DNA of 64,000 bases from an uncultured Lachnospiraceae bacterium (GCA_947630295.1 CANRGZ010000001.1:36931-100930); one strand, 5' to 3'; shown: positions 9,548 through 19,686, counted from the stretch's first letter. The notes: generated by a model from the sequence alone, not told the origin. Translations and numbers: made by a program.

Positions 9548-10671
9548 GGGCCATCGGTATTATCTTAGCAGGCGGCAGCAACGGCAGGATGCAGAACCTG
9601 ACGGAAAAGCGCGCGGTTGCAGCGATGCGCGTGGCGGGCAGTTTCCGCAGCATTGATTTTGCACTCAGCAATATGTCCAACTCGCACATTAAAAAGGTAG
9701 CGGTACTGACCCAGTACAATTCCGTTTCATTAAACGAGCATTTAAGTTCCTCCAAGTGGTGGGATTTTGGCCGCAAGCAGGGCGGATTGTACGTCTTTAC
9801 CCCTACGATCACCTATGACAACTGCCATTGGTATCAGGGCACGGCGGATGCGATCTATCAGAATATTGATTTTTTGAAAGAATCCCATGAACCTTATGTG
9901 GTGATTGCTTCCGGCGACGGCATTTACAAGCTGGACTATGAGGAACTGCTGGAGTACCATATTGCGAAGAAAGCGGATATTACAGTGGTTTGCCACAGCC
10001 TGCCGGAGGGAGAGGATCCCGGCAGATTCGGCCAGGTAAAGACGGACGGCGACGGCCGGATCACCGAGTTTGCGGAGAAGCCTTTAAGCCACGTCAGCGA
10101 CCTGGTGTCCGCAGGCATTTACGTGCTTCGGAGAAGGACGCTGATCGAATTGCTGGAGATCAATTCCAGAGAGGGCAGAAATGATTTTGTACAGGATATC
10201 CTGATCCGCTATAAGGACAGGAAAAATATTTATGCTTACAAGCTGGAAACTTACTGGAGAAGTATTTCTTCGGTGGATGCGTATTACCGGGTCAATATGG
10301 ATTTCCTGAAACCGGAAGTCAGACAGTTCTTCCGGGAGTATCCCGGCATTTACTCCAAGGTGGAGGATCTGCCCCCCGCAAAATACAATCCCCATGCGAA
10401 TGTGAAAAATTCGCTGATTTCCAGCGGCAGTATTATTAACGGTACGGTGGAAAACTCCATTCTCTTCAAAAATGTATTCGTCGGCAGCAATTGTGTGATC
10501 AAAGACGCGATTATCTTAAATGACGTATACATTGCGGACGACGCGATTGTGGAGCACTGTATCATTGAAAGCGGCAGCACCATCAAATCCGGCCGGATTT
10601 ACCGTTCCGATGAGGAGGGAATCCGGGTATTTCGGTCGGGAACCAAGAGTACGGTACGATTTGACGCGTAA
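9544..10671 (+). CDS. glgD: glucose-1-phosphate adenylyltransferase, regulatory subunit GlgD
   Basis: A 375-residue GlgC paralogue of the type that forms mixed tetramers with GlgC in Firmicutes. The N-terminal loop is altered: [14 protein letters not shown] replaces the GGxGxRLxxLT of the catalytic subunit, in keeping with low intrinsic activity and an activating role. The C-terminal part again shows hexapeptide repeats. AGGAGG lies directly upstream, inside the end of glgC, and the start overlaps the glgC stop. A clear terminator follows. Confidence 0.94.
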   Translation: MRAIGIILAGGSNGRMQNLTEKRAVAAMRVAGSFRSIDFALSNMSNSHIKKVAVLTQYNSVSLNEHLSSSKWWDFGRKQGGLYVFTPTITYDNCHWYQGTADAIYQNIDFLKESHEPYVVIASGDGIYKLDYEELLEYHIAKKADITVVCHSLPEGEDPGRFGQVKTDGDGRITEFAEKPLSHVSDLVSAGIYVLRRRTLIELLEINSREGRNDFVQDILIRYKDRKNIYAYKLETYWRSISSVDAYYRVNMDFLKPEVRQFFREYPGIYSKVEDLPPAKYNPHANVKNSLISSGSIINGTVENSILFKNVFVGSNCVIKDAIILNDVYIADDAIVEHCIIESGSTIKSGRIYRSDEEGIRVFRSGTKSTVRFDA

Positions 10672-10692
10672 AACAATATGGAAAGAAATCCG

Positions 10693-10724
10693 AAAGGCAA
10701 TGGCTCGTGAGGGTCATTGCCTTT
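10693..10724. terminator. rho-independent terminator between glgD and the DUF885 gene
   Basis: Perfect 10-bp arms AAAGGCAATG (10693-10702) and CATTGCCTTT (10715-10724), flanked by A and T runs, can end transcripts from both sides. Confidence 0.75.
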
Positions 10725-10747
10725 TGGACGTTTTTCGGTTTCTCATT

Positions 10748-12529
10748 TTACCGGGAGGTATCCTCTGCCTGCATCAGTTTTGCTTCTACAATCGCAAAGG
10801 GGGCTTCGATACAGTCCAGAAAGGCTTTGTGAAATTCGTCCTCACTGTGCCCCGCTGCCATATAGCTGCGTTTGAGCTGTTCCACATTGGTATAGCCCAG
10901 GTAATAGGTCATATAATTGGCGGGTTCGCTGACAATGTAATCGTAAATCTGCTGTACGGTACCGCTGTCGGTAATGCCATAGGAGGAAAGCAGTATGGCG
11001 GCGTCATCTGCAGTCCAGTAGTTGTAATGAATATTGTAATCCAGCAGCGCATAAAGACAGAGAGTCAGCTTGCGGTAGGTCTGCAGGACGCCGGCCACTT
11101 CGCTGACGGGAAAATCCCCTGCCAGTCCCATCGTCTCCACGGCCAGCGGATAGGTATACAGTTCGCAGTAGCTGGCCCAGCCTTCGGCGTAGCCTGTGCA
11201 GGAAAACAGTCTGGAAATCAGATTGCCTTTCTGTACATGGTTTTGCAGCAAATGGCCCGGAAAGCCTTCATGCGCAAGGGTGGTAAAGAGGTCGAAGGGG
11301 GAAAAGGCGGTCTGCGGATTGATGTAGATGCCTGGATTATTCTGATCGTCCGCCGGAGGAATCAGGAAAAAGGCGCTGCTGAAGCGGGAGGCCAGTGCCG
11401 GTGCAATGAACTGTACCGTGTAATCACAGCGGGCTGTGCCGAAGGAGGCTTCCGTCAGTTTGCTTAAACACGCCAGATCATTTTTAGCGGCGGAAAGGGC
11501 AGCGTCTCCCTGCAGGGTCTGGCGCAGATCACTGGTCAGAAGCAATTCCCAAAGCTGGGGATTTTCCGTCAGTGCTGTGGTCAATGCATCGGCCAGCGCC
11601 GGGAGATCCTGTTCCAGTTGGGTGCCGATTTCTTCCATGGGACGGCTGTCGCCGGTCTGATCCTTCACCAGCAAGGCAAAGTAGTCCCGGCCATTGGGCA
11701 GCGAACACAGACCGGTATTGTGAAATACTGTATTTTCGGATAGGGCGGCGGCCGCATCCGCAAGGACCGTATAGGCAGGAAAAACCGCATTTGTCAGGAG
11801 ATCCAGATGCTGCTGCCGGAGGGCTTCCTTTTCGGCATCGTCCATAGAAAGGGCCGCCAGTTTCTCATCAAAGGCAGCGGACAGAAAGTGGGATTCGGCG
11901 GGCTCTGCAGGGAAGGCGTGACAAAATTCCAAAAGGCTTGTGCAGGCGGATTGGGACATGAAACAGCCTGCGGCGGCTTTTTGGGTTTCATATGCGGTGA
12001 TTTCCGCAAAATAGTCCGGAAGCAGCTGCAGCAGATCCAGATAATCCCTTACGTCCTGCGCATCGGCAAAGCGGTATTCCGAAAGCATCAGCGGAAGCTG
12101 TACGTGGAGACCGCTGTGGGAAGATAAGGGTTCATACAGATAAGGAAAAGCAAGCAAAGCGGTATGATTCTGCAAAGCGGTACATAAGATGTCATAGAGA
12201 TAAGCATTTTCTTCAGACAGCAAAGCGCGGTCAATGCCGGCAAGACGGACAAGCGTCTGTTGGTCACGGTTTTGCTCGGCGGCAAAGGCATCGGAAGAGA
12301 GGTGTCCGAGACTGGCGGCAGGCTGCTGTATACCCAGCTTTGCCGGGTCGGAGAGACAGAAATGCAGATCCAGCGTATTTTCGGACAGAATGGATGCGGA
12401 AAGCTCCTGACAAAGGTCTGAAAAGGCCTGATCGGCGTCCTTTGCGGCAGGACTGCTGCAGCCGGCGCAGGAAACGCACAGGAGAATTACAAGACAAAGC
12501 GGCAAAAGTTTCTTCAGGACAAAGGGCAT
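10748..12529 (-). CDS. DUF885 zinc-metallopeptidase-like lipoprotein
   Basis: A 593-residue exported protein of the DUF885 family, mostly helical and gluzincin-like. A signal peptide with a run of cysteines (VSCAGC, Cys21/Cys24) suggests lipid anchoring. The metal site is visible as HEGFPGH near residue 423, an HExxxH variant typical of this family, followed about 30 residues later by GYAEGWASYCE, whose Glu is the likely third ligand. The expected role is cleavage of peptides at the cell surface; the substrate is unknown. It is transcribed alone, towards glgD, and the start is preceded only by a weak GAGGTAAC site. Confidence 0.82.
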   Translation of the reverse strand: MPFVLKKLLPLCLVILLCVSCAGCSSPAAKDADQAFSDLCQELSASILSENTLDLHFCLSDPAKLGIQQPAASLGHLSSDAFAAEQNRDQQTLVRLAGIDRALLSEENAYLYDILCTALQNHTALLAFPYLYEPLSSHSGLHVQLPLMLSEYRFADAQDVRDYLDLLQLLPDYFAEITAYETQKAAAGCFMSQSACTSLLEFCHAFPAEPAESHFLSAAFDEKLAALSMDDAEKEALRQQHLDLLTNAVFPAYTVLADAAAALSENTVFHNTGLCSLPNGRDYFALLVKDQTGDSRPMEEIGTQLEQDLPALADALTTALTENPQLWELLLTSDLRQTLQGDAALSAAKNDLACLSKLTEASFGTARCDYTVQFIAPALASRFSSAFFLIPPADDQNNPGIYINPQTAFSPFDLFTTLAHEGFPGHLLQNHVQKGNLISRLFSCTGYAEGWASYCELYTYPLAVETMGLAGDFPVSEVAGVLQTYRKLTLCLYALLDYNIHYNYWTADDAAILLSSYGITDSGTVQQIYDYIVSEPANYMTYYLGYTNVEQLKRSYMAAGHSEDEFHKAFLDCIEAPFAIVEAKLMQAEDTSR

Positions 12530-12613
12530 GGCGTTACCTCTTTTTTAAGATCATACAAAGCTATGCCCGCGGAAACGGCACTAGAACTTTTCGCGATTAA
12601 GTTTTCTCGTGAC

Positions 12614-12642
12614 TTGTATATAAAAATTCGTTATGGTATACT
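12614..12642 (+). promoter_or_regulatory. sigma-A type promoter for the DUF4364 gene
   Basis: TTGTAT (12614-12619) and TATACT (12637-12642) are 17 bases apart, 30 bases before the start codon. The rest of the gap back to the DUF885 gene shows nothing else. Confidence 0.6.
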
Positions 12643-12672
12643 AAAAAACGGTTTGAATGGAGGGGGATGTGT

Positions 12673-13191
12673 ATGGCAAAACCGCTGACACTGTACAAAC
12701 TGATTATTCTGTACATGCTGGACCGGGTTTCCTTTCCAATGACAAATGACCAGCTGTCGGAGTACATTCTGACAAAGGGATATATGGACTATTTCAAGTT
12801 CCAGCAGACAATGTCGGAGCTGAAAAGCACGGGACTGGTCAAAGCGGAAATCATACGGAACAATACGCATTATACGATCGAGCCAAGAGGAAGAGAGGTC
12901 TGTCATTATTTTCAGGGAAAGGTTTCCCATGAAATCCGGGAGGATATCAAGGCATATCTGAAGGAAAATGAATATGAACTCCGGGAGGAAGTGTCCGTTT
13001 TTGCAGATTATCACCGGACCGTGGAATCGGAATACATGGTAGAGTGCACCGTCAGGGAGCAGGGAGAGGATCTTATGAAGCTGCAGCTGCGGGTGCCTTC
13101 CGAAGCGCAGGCCAACACGATCTGCAATCAGTGGAAGGAAAAATGCAGCGGCATTTACGCTTACCTGGTAAATACGCTGGCGGACCAATGA
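12673..13191 (+). CDS. DUF4364 winged-helix-like protein
   Basis: A 172-residue protein of the DUF4364 family common in Clostridia. The first 75 residues (starting MAKPLTLYKLIILYMLDRV) look like a winged-helix DNA-binding domain of the PadR/MarR type; the rest is an alpha/beta domain of unknown role. The start at 12673 was preferred to 12667 because the GGAGGGGG site lies 6 bases before it. It is probably a transcriptional regulator, but no target is known. It is followed within 75 bases by the CdaR-type regulator, with a structured leader between. Confidence 0.75.
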   Translation: MAKPLTLYKLIILYMLDRVSFPMTNDQLSEYILTKGYMDYFKFQQTMSELKSTGLVKAEIIRNNTHYTIEPRGREVCHYFQGKVSHEIREDIKAYLKENEYELREEVSVFADYHRTVESEYMVECTVREQGEDLMKLQLRVPSEAQANTICNQWKEKCSGIYAYLVNTLADQ

Positions 13192-13200
13192 GCAGAAACG

Positions 13201-13253
13201 GACGATTTGGCAGGGGCGCCCTTTTAGGCGCGCGTGCCGCTACATTATTGAGG
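13201..13253 (+). promoter_or_regulatory. structured leader element, copy 1 (before cdaR-like gene)
   Basis: The segment starts GACGAT. It forms GGCA (13209-13212) paired with TGCC (13235-13238), enclosing an inner hairpin GCGCC/GGCGC, and ends at the ribosome binding site of the CdaR-type gene. It shares sequence and fold with copies at 18491 and 30020 but lacks their upstream TGCCTTCC block and their -10-like hexamer. No known riboswitch class was recognised. Confidence 0.5.
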
Positions 13254-13266
13254 ATGAGGAAAAGAT

Positions 13267-14352
13267 ATGAAAGTGACACAGGCAATACAGAAAACCGCAG
13301 AGGATTTTCATGCAATTACCAAAAAAGGCATTGCAGTCTATGACAGTGACGGGATGCGGATTGCCGGCGTTCTGATACAGAAGGAACCGTCGGAGGAAGC
13401 GCTGAAGCTCTTTTTCGGATCCACAGCGGAAAATCAGGAAGTGGCGGGAATGCATTTCTTTAAAGTATACGAGGAGGACGCGCCCTGCTATATTCTGCTG
13501 ATTCAGGGCTACGGCGACGACATTCACCTGCTGGGCAAGGTGGTTGCCGCGCAGCTGGAGCATATCATTTCGATTTTCCGGGACAAGGAAAACAAATCTT
13601 CGTTTATCCAGAGCCTGCTGATGGACAATCTCCTGCAGGTGGATATATACAATAAGGCAAAACGTCTGCGCATCCCGATGGAACGGCGCAGACTGGTCTA
13701 TCTGATTGAAACGAAAAACGCGAAGGACAGAAACGCGCTGAAGGTGCTGGAACAGATCTTTGTGGACCGGGCATTTGTCACCTCTGTGGACGAGCACGCC
13801 ATTGTGCTGGTCATGGAGCTGGATGACAAAGACGATGAGCAAAGTATGAAAAATATCGCGCATACGGCCATGGACATGCTGAATTCGGAAACTATGTCTT
13901 CGGTGCGCATCGGGTACGGATCGGTAACGCCGCAGCTGAAGGATATATCTCGTTCCTATAAGGAAGCCAAGCTGGCGCTGGATGTGGGACGTATTTTTTA
14001 TCCTTCCCGGCCGATCATTTCCTACAGCTCTCTGGGGATCGGAAGACTGATCTATCAGCTGCCGATGCATCTGTGCGAGCTGTTTATGAAAGAGACCTTT
14101 ACCGAAACGCCTATGGAAAGCCTGGATGAGGAAACGATTCAAAGCGTCATCAAGTTTTTTGAAAACAGCCTGAATGTGTCGGAAACAGCCAGACAGCTGT
14201 TTGTACACAGAAATACGCTGGTTTACCGGCTGGAAAAGCTGCAGAAAATGACCGGGCTGGACGTCAGACAGTTTGAGGACGCGCTGACTTTCCGGATTGC
14301 GATGATGGTCAGCAGCTATATGGATTATATGAAGAATAACAAAACCAATTGA
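13267..14352 (+). CDS. CdaR/PucR-family transcriptional regulator
   Basis: A 361-residue regulator. The N-terminal 120 or so residues look like the putative sugar-diacid recognition domain. The middle (about 130-280) resembles a GGDEF-like CdaR domain without catalytic motifs. The C-terminus (about 290-355, with [17 protein letters not shown]) is the PucR helix-turn-helix. Relatives sense carboxylic acids such as glycerate or glucarate, or purine breakdown products. Only 16 bases separate it from the aconitase-family hydratase, so carboxylate control of that gene is the natural guess. A structured leader lies before its start codon. Confidence 0.85.
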   Translation: MKVTQAIQKTAEDFHAITKKGIAVYDSDGMRIAGVLIQKEPSEEALKLFFGSTAENQEVAGMHFFKVYEEDAPCYILLIQGYGDDIHLLGKVVAAQLEHIISIFRDKENKSSFIQSLLMDNLLQVDIYNKAKRLRIPMERRRLVYLIETKNAKDRNALKVLEQIFVDRAFVTSVDEHAIVLVMELDDKDDEQSMKNIAHTAMDMLNSETMSSVRIGYGSVTPQLKDISRSYKEAKLALDVGRIFYPSRPIISYSSLGIGRLIYQLPMHLCELFMKETFTETPMESLDEETIQSVIKFFENSLNVSETARQLFVHRNTLVYRLEKLQKMTGLDVRQFEDALTFRIAMMVSSYMDYMKNNKTN

Positions 14353-14368
14353 GAAAGGAATCGATAAG

Positions 14369-16651
14369 ATGATTGTACTACATGAAGAAGGCGGATTTTT
14401 GCTGAACGGCCGACTGGTTTTGGAGGGGGAACAGGTCCGTCTGCCGGATGGAAGCACGGCGGACAAAGCGGCAGGCCGCAAAGGCACCATGGCTTATCAG
14501 ATTTTAAAGAGCCACAACCGGTCCGAAAATATGGAACAGCTGAATATCCGCTTTGACAAGCTGACTTCCCATGACATTACTTACGTGGGCATTATACAGA
14601 CGGCCAGAGCCAGCGGGCTGGAAAAATTTCCCATGCCCTACGTACTGACCAACTGCCACAATTCCCTCTGCGCAGTGGGCGGCACTATCAATGAAGACGA
14701 TCACATGTTCGGCTTAAGCTGCGCCAAAAAATACGGCGGCATCTACGTACCGGCGCATCAGGCGGTCATTCATCAGTATGCCCGGGAAATGCTGGCGGAA
14801 AGCGGCGCAATGATTCTGGGCTCCGACAGTCATACCCGTTACGGCGCCCTGGGCACCATGGCCATCGGCGAAGGCGGCCCCGAACTGGTGAAGCAGCTGC
14901 TGGGACAGACCTATGACGTGAAAATGCCCGCGGTGGTCGGCGTGTATCTGAAAGGAAAGCCGAAAAAAGGCGTTGGTCCCCAGGATATCGCCTTGGCCAT
15001 CATCGGCGCGGTATTTAAAAATGGATTCGTCAATAACTGCGTCATGGAGTTCATCGGCGAAGGCATCGGAAACCTGACGGTGGACGAACGCATCGGCGTG
15101 GACGTTATGACCACGGAAACTACCTGCCTTTCGTCCATCTGGCAGACCGATGAAAATGTAAGGGAATTTTATGAGATTCACGGAAGGCCGGAAGCCTTTG
15201 CTGCGCTGGCCCCTGCGGAAGGCGCCTATTACGACCGGATCATCGAGGTGGATCTGGACAAGATTGAATGTATGATCGCCATGCCCTTCCATCCCAGCAA
15301 TGTCTATACGATTCATGAAGTTATGGAGCATCCGGCGGATATTCTGGCGGAATGTGAGAAAACGGCCATTGAAACCCTGCATGCGCCGAAGGACTTCTCT
15401 CTGCGCAGCAAGATCAAAAACGGCGCGCTGATGGTGGATCAGGGCATCGTCGCGGGCTGTGCCGGCGGCGGTTTTGAAAACATCTGCGCGGCAGCGGATA
15501 TCTTAAAGGGCAGAAGTATCGGAAACGGCGCCTTTACCATGAGCGTTTATCCGGCCAGTATGCCGGTTTATATGGAACTGGTGAAAAACGGCGTGGCAGC
15601 CGATCTGATGGCATCGGGCGTCGTCCTGAAGACCGCCTTCTGCGGCCCCTGCTTCGGCGCGGGAGATACGCCGGCCAACAATGCCTTCAGTATCCGGCAT
15701 TCCACGAGAAACTTCCCGAACCGGGAGGGCAGCAAGGTACAGAACAGCCAGATGTCGGGCGTGGCGCTGATGGACGCTCGTTCCATCGCGGCGACGGCGG
15801 CCCGTCAGGGGGCCCTTACGGCGGCCACGGATCTGGATACGAATTATCAGAAACGAAGCTATTATTTTGATAAGAGCATTTACGAAAACCGGGTATTTGA
15901 CAGCCACGGGGTGGCTTCCCCGGAAACGGAAATCGTGCTTGGCCCCAATATCAAGGACTGGCCGAAGATGCCTGCTTTGACAAAGCACCTGCTGCTGAAG
16001 GTGGTGTCGGTGATCGAAGATCCGGTGACCACCACGGACGAGCTGATTCCTTCCGGCGAAACCTCATCCTATCGTTCCAATCCGTTAGGACTGGCGGAGT
16101 TTGCCCTGTCCCGGAGAGACCCTGCCTATGTGGGCAGAGCAAAAGAAATCTTCGCGGCGGAACAGGCGAGAGAAGTGGGAGACTGTCCGGCAGAAGCCGT
16201 ACCGGAGTTAAAAGCGGTTTTTGCGCGGATTGCAGAAGTTTATGGGGAAGAGGTGCTGAAAGATACAGGCATCGGCTCCGCCATTTACGCGAGAAAACCG
16301 GGGGACGGTTCCGCCAGAGAGCAGGCGGCTTCCTGCCAGAAGGTGCTGGGCGGCTGGGCGAATATCGCCAGGGAATATGCCACCAAGCGGTATCGTTCCA
16401 ATCTGATCAACTGGGGCATGCTGCCGTTCTTACTGGAAGAGACGGAACTTCCCTTTGCCAATGGCGATTATCTCTTTGTTCCGGACGCCGCGGCGGCGGT
16501 CAGGGACAAGACGGAGGAAATCAAAGCGTATATTGTGGGAAAGGCGTGGACGGAAATCACCCTGAAACTGGGCAGTCTGACGGAAGAAGAGCGGGAAATC
16601 ATCTTAGACGGCTGTCTTATCAACCATCACAGAAAGGCAATGAAAGGCTGA
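14369..16651 (+). CDS. aconitase-family hydratase (YbhJ-like)
   Basis: A 760-residue member of the aconitase superfamily, which uses a 4Fe-4S cluster to dehydrate and rehydrate hydroxy-carboxylic acids. Candidate cluster cysteines are in [13 protein letters not shown] (about 372) and [11 protein letters not shown] (about 425); [11 protein letters not shown] (about 152) is the conserved N-terminal substrate motif. The C-terminal 200 residues correspond to the swivel domain. Length and divergence fit the YbhJ-like hydratases better than bona fide citrate aconitases, so the substrate is open. AAAGGAATCG precedes the start. It is co-directional with the CdaR-type regulator 16 bases upstream and ends at a strong terminator. 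Confidence 0.82.
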   Translation: MIVLHEEGGFLLNGRLVLEGEQVRLPDGSTADKAAGRKGTMAYQILKSHNRSENMEQLNIRFDKLTSHDITYVGIIQTARASGLEKFPMPYVLTNCHNSLCAVGGTINEDDHMFGLSCAKKYGGIYVPAHQAVIHQYAREMLAESGAMILGSDSHTRYGALGTMAIGEGGPELVKQLLGQTYDVKMPAVVGVYLKGKPKKGVGPQDIALAIIGAVFKNGFVNNCVMEFIGEGIGNLTVDERIGVDVMTTETTCLSSIWQTDENVREFYEIHGRPEAFAALAPAEGAYYDRIIEVDLDKIECMIAMPFHPSNVYTIHEVMEHPADILAECEKTAIETLHAPKDFSLRSKIKNGALMVDQGIVAGCAGGGFENICAAADILKGRSIGNGAFTMSVYPASMPVYMELVKNGVAADLMASGVVLKTAFCGPCFGAGDTPANNAFSIRHSTRNFPNREGSKVQNSQMSGVALMDARSIAATAARQGALTAATDLDTNYQKRSYYFDKSIYENRVFDSHGVASPETEIVLGPNIKDWPKMPALTKHLLLKVVSVIEDPVTTTDELIPSGETSSYRSNPLGLAEFALSRRDPAYVGRAKEIFAAEQAREVGDCPAEAVPELKAVFARIAEVYGEEVLKDTGIGSAIYARKPGDGSAREQAASCQKVLGGWANIAREYATKRYRSNLINWGMLPFLLEETELPFANGDYLFVPDAAAAVRDKTEEIKAYIVGKAWTEITLKLGSLTEEEREIILDGCLINHHRKAMKG

Positions 16652-16664
16652 GAATAAAGGAAAA

Positions 16665-16688
16665 GGCGGCGGGCATTGGCCCGCCGCC
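16665..16688. terminator. strong hairpin between hydratase and phosphoglucomutase
   Basis: Perfect 10-bp GC-rich arms GGCGGCGGGC (16665-16674) and GCCCGCCGCC (16679-16688) with loop ATTG. AAAA precedes and AAATTTTAAA follows, so it can serve both convergent genes. Confidence 0.75.
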
Positions 16689-16693
16689 AAATT

Positions 16694-18379
16694 TTAAAGC
16701 AGCGACTGCAGATCTGCTTTTAAATCGGCAAGCATCTGCTGCGCATCAGAAGCGGAGTTTCCGCGAACTCCCACATAGAGCTTGAGTTTCGGCTCCGTCC
16801 CGGAAGGACGGATGCAGAACCAGGCTTCCTGATCCAGTGAAAAATACAATACGTCCGAGGGAGGCAGACCGGTTTTGGCGCTGTCCAGATAATCCCGGAT
16901 TTCAAAAACCTGATGTGATCCGATGCTGTGGGGCGGTTCGGCCCGCAGGGCGCACATCAGGTTTTTCATATATACCGCGCCGTCCTCGCCGGGATAGGAT
17001 TTGGTGAGGATGTCTTCCATATAATATCCGTAGGTTTCGTACAGATGCAGAACCTGCTGCCAGAGACTGCTGCCCTGGGACTGGTACCAGGCGGCGGCTT
17101 CGCATAAAGCCAGGCTGGCGGTCACTGCGTCCTTGTCCCTTGCGTGGGTGCCGATAAGGCAGCCGTAGCTTTCTTCATAACCGAAGAGAAAGCTGTGGCT
17201 GTTTGTTTCCTCGAAGCGTTTGATCTGTTCGCCGATATATTTAAAGCCGGTCAGGGTTTCGATCAGTTTGACATGGTATCTTTGGGCAATTTTTTTGGAA
17301 ATATTGCCGGTGACGATGGTTTTGACCACTGCGCCGTCGGCAGGGAGCTTCTGCAGCGCCTGCCTTTGGGACAGCTCATATTCCATCAGAAGGGCCCCGG
17401 AGAGATTGCCGCTTAAAGCATGATATTCACCGGCGGTATCTTTGACATAGACGCCGAGACGATCCGCGTCCGGATCTGTGGCCAGCACCAGATCGGCGTC
17501 TTTTTCTTTTGCCAGTGCCAGCGCCAGGGCAAAGGCGTCTTTGTCTTCCGGATTGGGCAGCTTGACAGTGGGAAAATCCCCGTCGGGCTGCGCCTGGGCG
17601 GCAACTACATAAACCTGTGTAAAGCCGCATTCTTTCAAAAGGGAAGTGACCGGCACGAGCCCGGTGCCGTGCAGGGGCGTATAGACGATTTTCAGCCGGT
17701 GCTTTTCCTGTTGGATGGCCTCCGGCCGGAGAATGATCTTTTTGACCGCTGCCAGATAAGCCCGGTCAAGGTCCTCGCCGATCCTGTGCAGCAGGCCCTG
17801 TTCTTTTGCCTGTGCTTCGCTGATATGGCGCACGTCCCGAAACAGATCCACGCGGTTGACAAAGGAAATGATTTTGTGGTCCAGAGGCGGGGTGATCTGG
17901 CCGCCGTCTTCCGCGTAAACTTTATAGCCGTTGTATGCCGCGGGATTGTGGCTGGCCGTGATGACGACCCCTGCCGCGCAGTGCAGGTGCCGGATGGTAA
18001 AGGACAGCTGCGGTGTGGGCCGCAGGCCCTCATACAGGTATGTTTTAATGCCGTTGGCACATAATACAAGTGCGGTTTCCATGGCGAAAGTATCGGACAT
18101 ATGACGGGAATCGAAGGCAATGGCCACGCCCTGGGATTGTTTGTGCACGGAACAGATATAGTCCGCCAGTCCCTGGGTGGCTTTCCGGACGGTGTAGATA
18201 TTCATCCGGTTGCTGCCTGCGCCTAAAATGCCCCGCAGGCCTCCCGTGCCGAAGTTCAGATCCCGGTAAAAACAGTCGCGCATTTTTTCCGGATCATTTG
18301 CCATTTCAGCCAGCGCTTTTTTTGTGCCGGCATCCAGTCCGCGGGCATTCACCCATTCCTGATATTTTTCCTGATACAT
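16694..18379 (-). CDS. phosphoglucomutase/phosphomannomutase
   Basis: A 561-residue alpha-D-phosphohexomutase interconverting glucose 1-phosphate and glucose 6-phosphate, which would supply GlgC/GlgD. The catalytic phosphoserine loop is ITASHNPAAYNG, the metal loop ATDPDADRLG, the sugar loop FGYEESYG, and the phosphate-binding C-terminal motif IRPSGTEPKLK. The start at 18379 has GGAGGAAG just upstream; a longer frame to 18442 is unsupported. It diverges from the glycosyltransferase gene. Confidence 0.94.
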   Translation of the reverse strand: MYQEKYQEWVNARGLDAGTKKALAEMANDPEKMRDCFYRDLNFGTGGLRGILGAGSNRMNIYTVRKATQGLADYICSVHKQSQGVAIAFDSRHMSDTFAMETALVLCANGIKTYLYEGLRPTPQLSFTIRHLHCAAGVVITASHNPAAYNGYKVYAEDGGQITPPLDHKIISFVNRVDLFRDVRHISEAQAKEQGLLHRIGEDLDRAYLAAVKKIILRPEAIQQEKHRLKIVYTPLHGTGLVPVTSLLKECGFTQVYVVAAQAQPDGDFPTVKLPNPEDKDAFALALALAKEKDADLVLATDPDADRLGVYVKDTAGEYHALSGNLSGALLMEYELSQRQALQKLPADGAVVKTIVTGNISKKIAQRYHVKLIETLTGFKYIGEQIKRFEETNSHSFLFGYEESYGCLIGTHARDKDAVTASLALCEAAAWYQSQGSSLWQQVLHLYETYGYYMEDILTKSYPGEDGAVYMKNLMCALRAEPPHSIGSHQVFEIRDYLDSAKTGLPPSDVLYFSLDQEAWFCIRPSGTEPKLKLYVGVRGNSASDAQQMLADLKADLQSLL

Positions 18380-18485
18380 GGTTTCTTCCTCCGTCGGCGC
18401 ATGTGATGCGCTTATTCTACACCGAATCCGGAAACGGAACAATGACTTTTTTGTGAAAAAGATGGCAAAAGGAAAAATGTGGTGT

Positions 18486-18550
18486 TATAATGCCTTCCGA
18501 CGACACAGCAGGGGCGCTTCCTTACGGGCGTGCTTGTCTTTACAGTGGAG
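18486..18550 (+). promoter_or_regulatory. extended -10 promoter plus structured leader element, copy 2
   Basis: TGTTATAAT (18483-18491) is an extended -10 box. It runs directly into TGCCTTCCGACGACA and a GC-rich element: AGCA (18507-18510) pairs with TGCT (18531-18534). CTTC at 18494-18497 can pair with GGAG of the ribosome binding site (18547-18550). The same block occurs at 30020, and a shorter version at 13201. Transcription from this -10 would start near 18498, at GACGACA. Confidence 0.5.
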
Positions 18551-18558
18551 AAACGAGT

Positions 18559-19686
18559 ATGAAAATTGGAATCGACATTTCAGCCATGGCCAAAACCCTG
18601 GCCGGCATCGGGCAGTACTGCGTACAGATGCTCAAAGAACTCTATGCGATGGATCAGGAGAATGCGTATTATCTGTTCGCTCCAACAGAGGTTGCGCTGC
18701 CGGTTGCGGAAAATGACCACTGGCATCTGATCAATTACGGCGGAAAGCGGGGCAGCACCCTGCGCTATATGACGGAAGTACCGAAGATTTTGAAAAAAGA
18801 GGGAATTGAGGTATTTGTGGGCACCAGACATTATCTGCCGCCGTTTCATCCGGAAATTCGCTATATCGGCGTGGTACATGATCTGATCCCGCTGTATATG
18901 CCGGAGCTGTTTACCTTTTTTCACCGGCTGCGGTTTCGTATGTTTACCCGGCTGTGCGCCCGGAAAGCGGATCACATCGTGGCCGGGTCCAAGGCCACGG
19001 CAGCGGACGTGGTAAAATACATGCATGTTCCGGAAGAAAAAATTACCGTACTTTACTATGGCGCAGACGCGCGGTTTGGCCCTGAACGGGATGAGGCAGG
19101 AATTGGCGCGGCCATGGAAAAATACCATATAAAAACGCCCTATGTGCTCTGCCTTTCTACGGTGGAACCCCGGAAAAATATGCTGCGGACCATACAGGCT
19201 TTTGAAGCGTTGACCAGGGAAGAACTGCAGGGGGTGCAGCTGGTCATCGTGGGGGGCAGCGGCTGGAACAACGGGGAGATTTATGACTACGTGAAGCAGC
19301 ACCGGATGGAAGAACAGGTATTGTTTACCGGTTATGCATCGGATGAAGAAATCCGGCATATCTATGCGAATGCCGGCGTATTTGTCTATGCGTCCCTTTG
19401 CGAGGGCTTCGGCATTCCCATTGTGGAAGCGATGCAGAGCGGAACGCCGGTGATCACCTCCAATCTGTCGTCCATGCCGGAAGTGGCGGGAGACGCCTGC
19501 CGACTGGTGGACCCGTATTCGGTAGAGGAAATCAAAGAGGCGATGAAAGAAATCTTAACAGACGAGGCGCTGCAGCAGCAGATGCGCGTCAAAGGACTGA
19601 AGCAGGCCGCGGCATTTTCATGGAAGCGCTGTGCGGCCGGACTGCATGATATTATCTTGGAAACGGAAGGAAAATCACATGCTTGA
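18559..19686 (+). CDS. GT4-family glycosyltransferase
   Basis: A 375-residue retaining glycosyltransferase with a GT-B fold. The N-terminal acceptor domain begins MKIGIDISAMAKTLAGIGQY. The C-terminal donor domain shows STVEPRKNM (about 202) and the EGFGIPIVEAMQSGTPV motif (about 290) with the paired glutamates of family GT4. It probably transfers a nucleotide-sugar or ADP/UDP-hexose residue in cell-surface glycan synthesis; donor and acceptor cannot be read. The start at 18559 follows GTGGAG; a frame extending to 18490 would translate the leader element and is rejected. It overlaps the ABC transporter gene by 8 bases. Confidence 0.88.
   Translation: MKIGIDISAMAKTLAGIGQYCVQMLKELYAMDQENAYYLFAPTEVALPVAENDHWHLINYGGKRGSTLRYMTEVPKILKKEGIEVFVGTRHYLPPFHPEIRYIGVVHDLIPLYMPELFTFFHRLRFRMFTRLCARKADHIVAGSKATAADVVKYMHVPEEKITVLYYGADARFGPERDEAGIGAAMEKYHIKTPYVLCLSTVEPRKNMLRTIQAFEALTREELQGVQLVIVGGSGWNNGEIYDYVKQHRMEEQVLFTGYASDEEIRHIYANAGVFVYASLCEGFGIPIVEAMQSGTPVITSNLSSMPEVAGDACRLVDPYSVEEIKEAMKEILTDEALQQQMRVKGLKQAAAFSWKRCAAGLHDIILETEGKSHA

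Noticed and set aside
13201..13253. Known riboswitch class (c-di-GMP, fluoride, guanidine, THF, SAM, purine) for the three-copy leader
   Set aside because: None of the conserved blocks of these classes as I know them fit the element; it is therefore left unnamed.
18490..18558. Longer glycosyltransferase N-terminus starting at the ATG of the leader element
   Set aside because: That ATG lies in the -10 region itself and has no ribosome binding site; the ATG at 18559 follows GTGGAG and starts the conserved MKIGIDIS.
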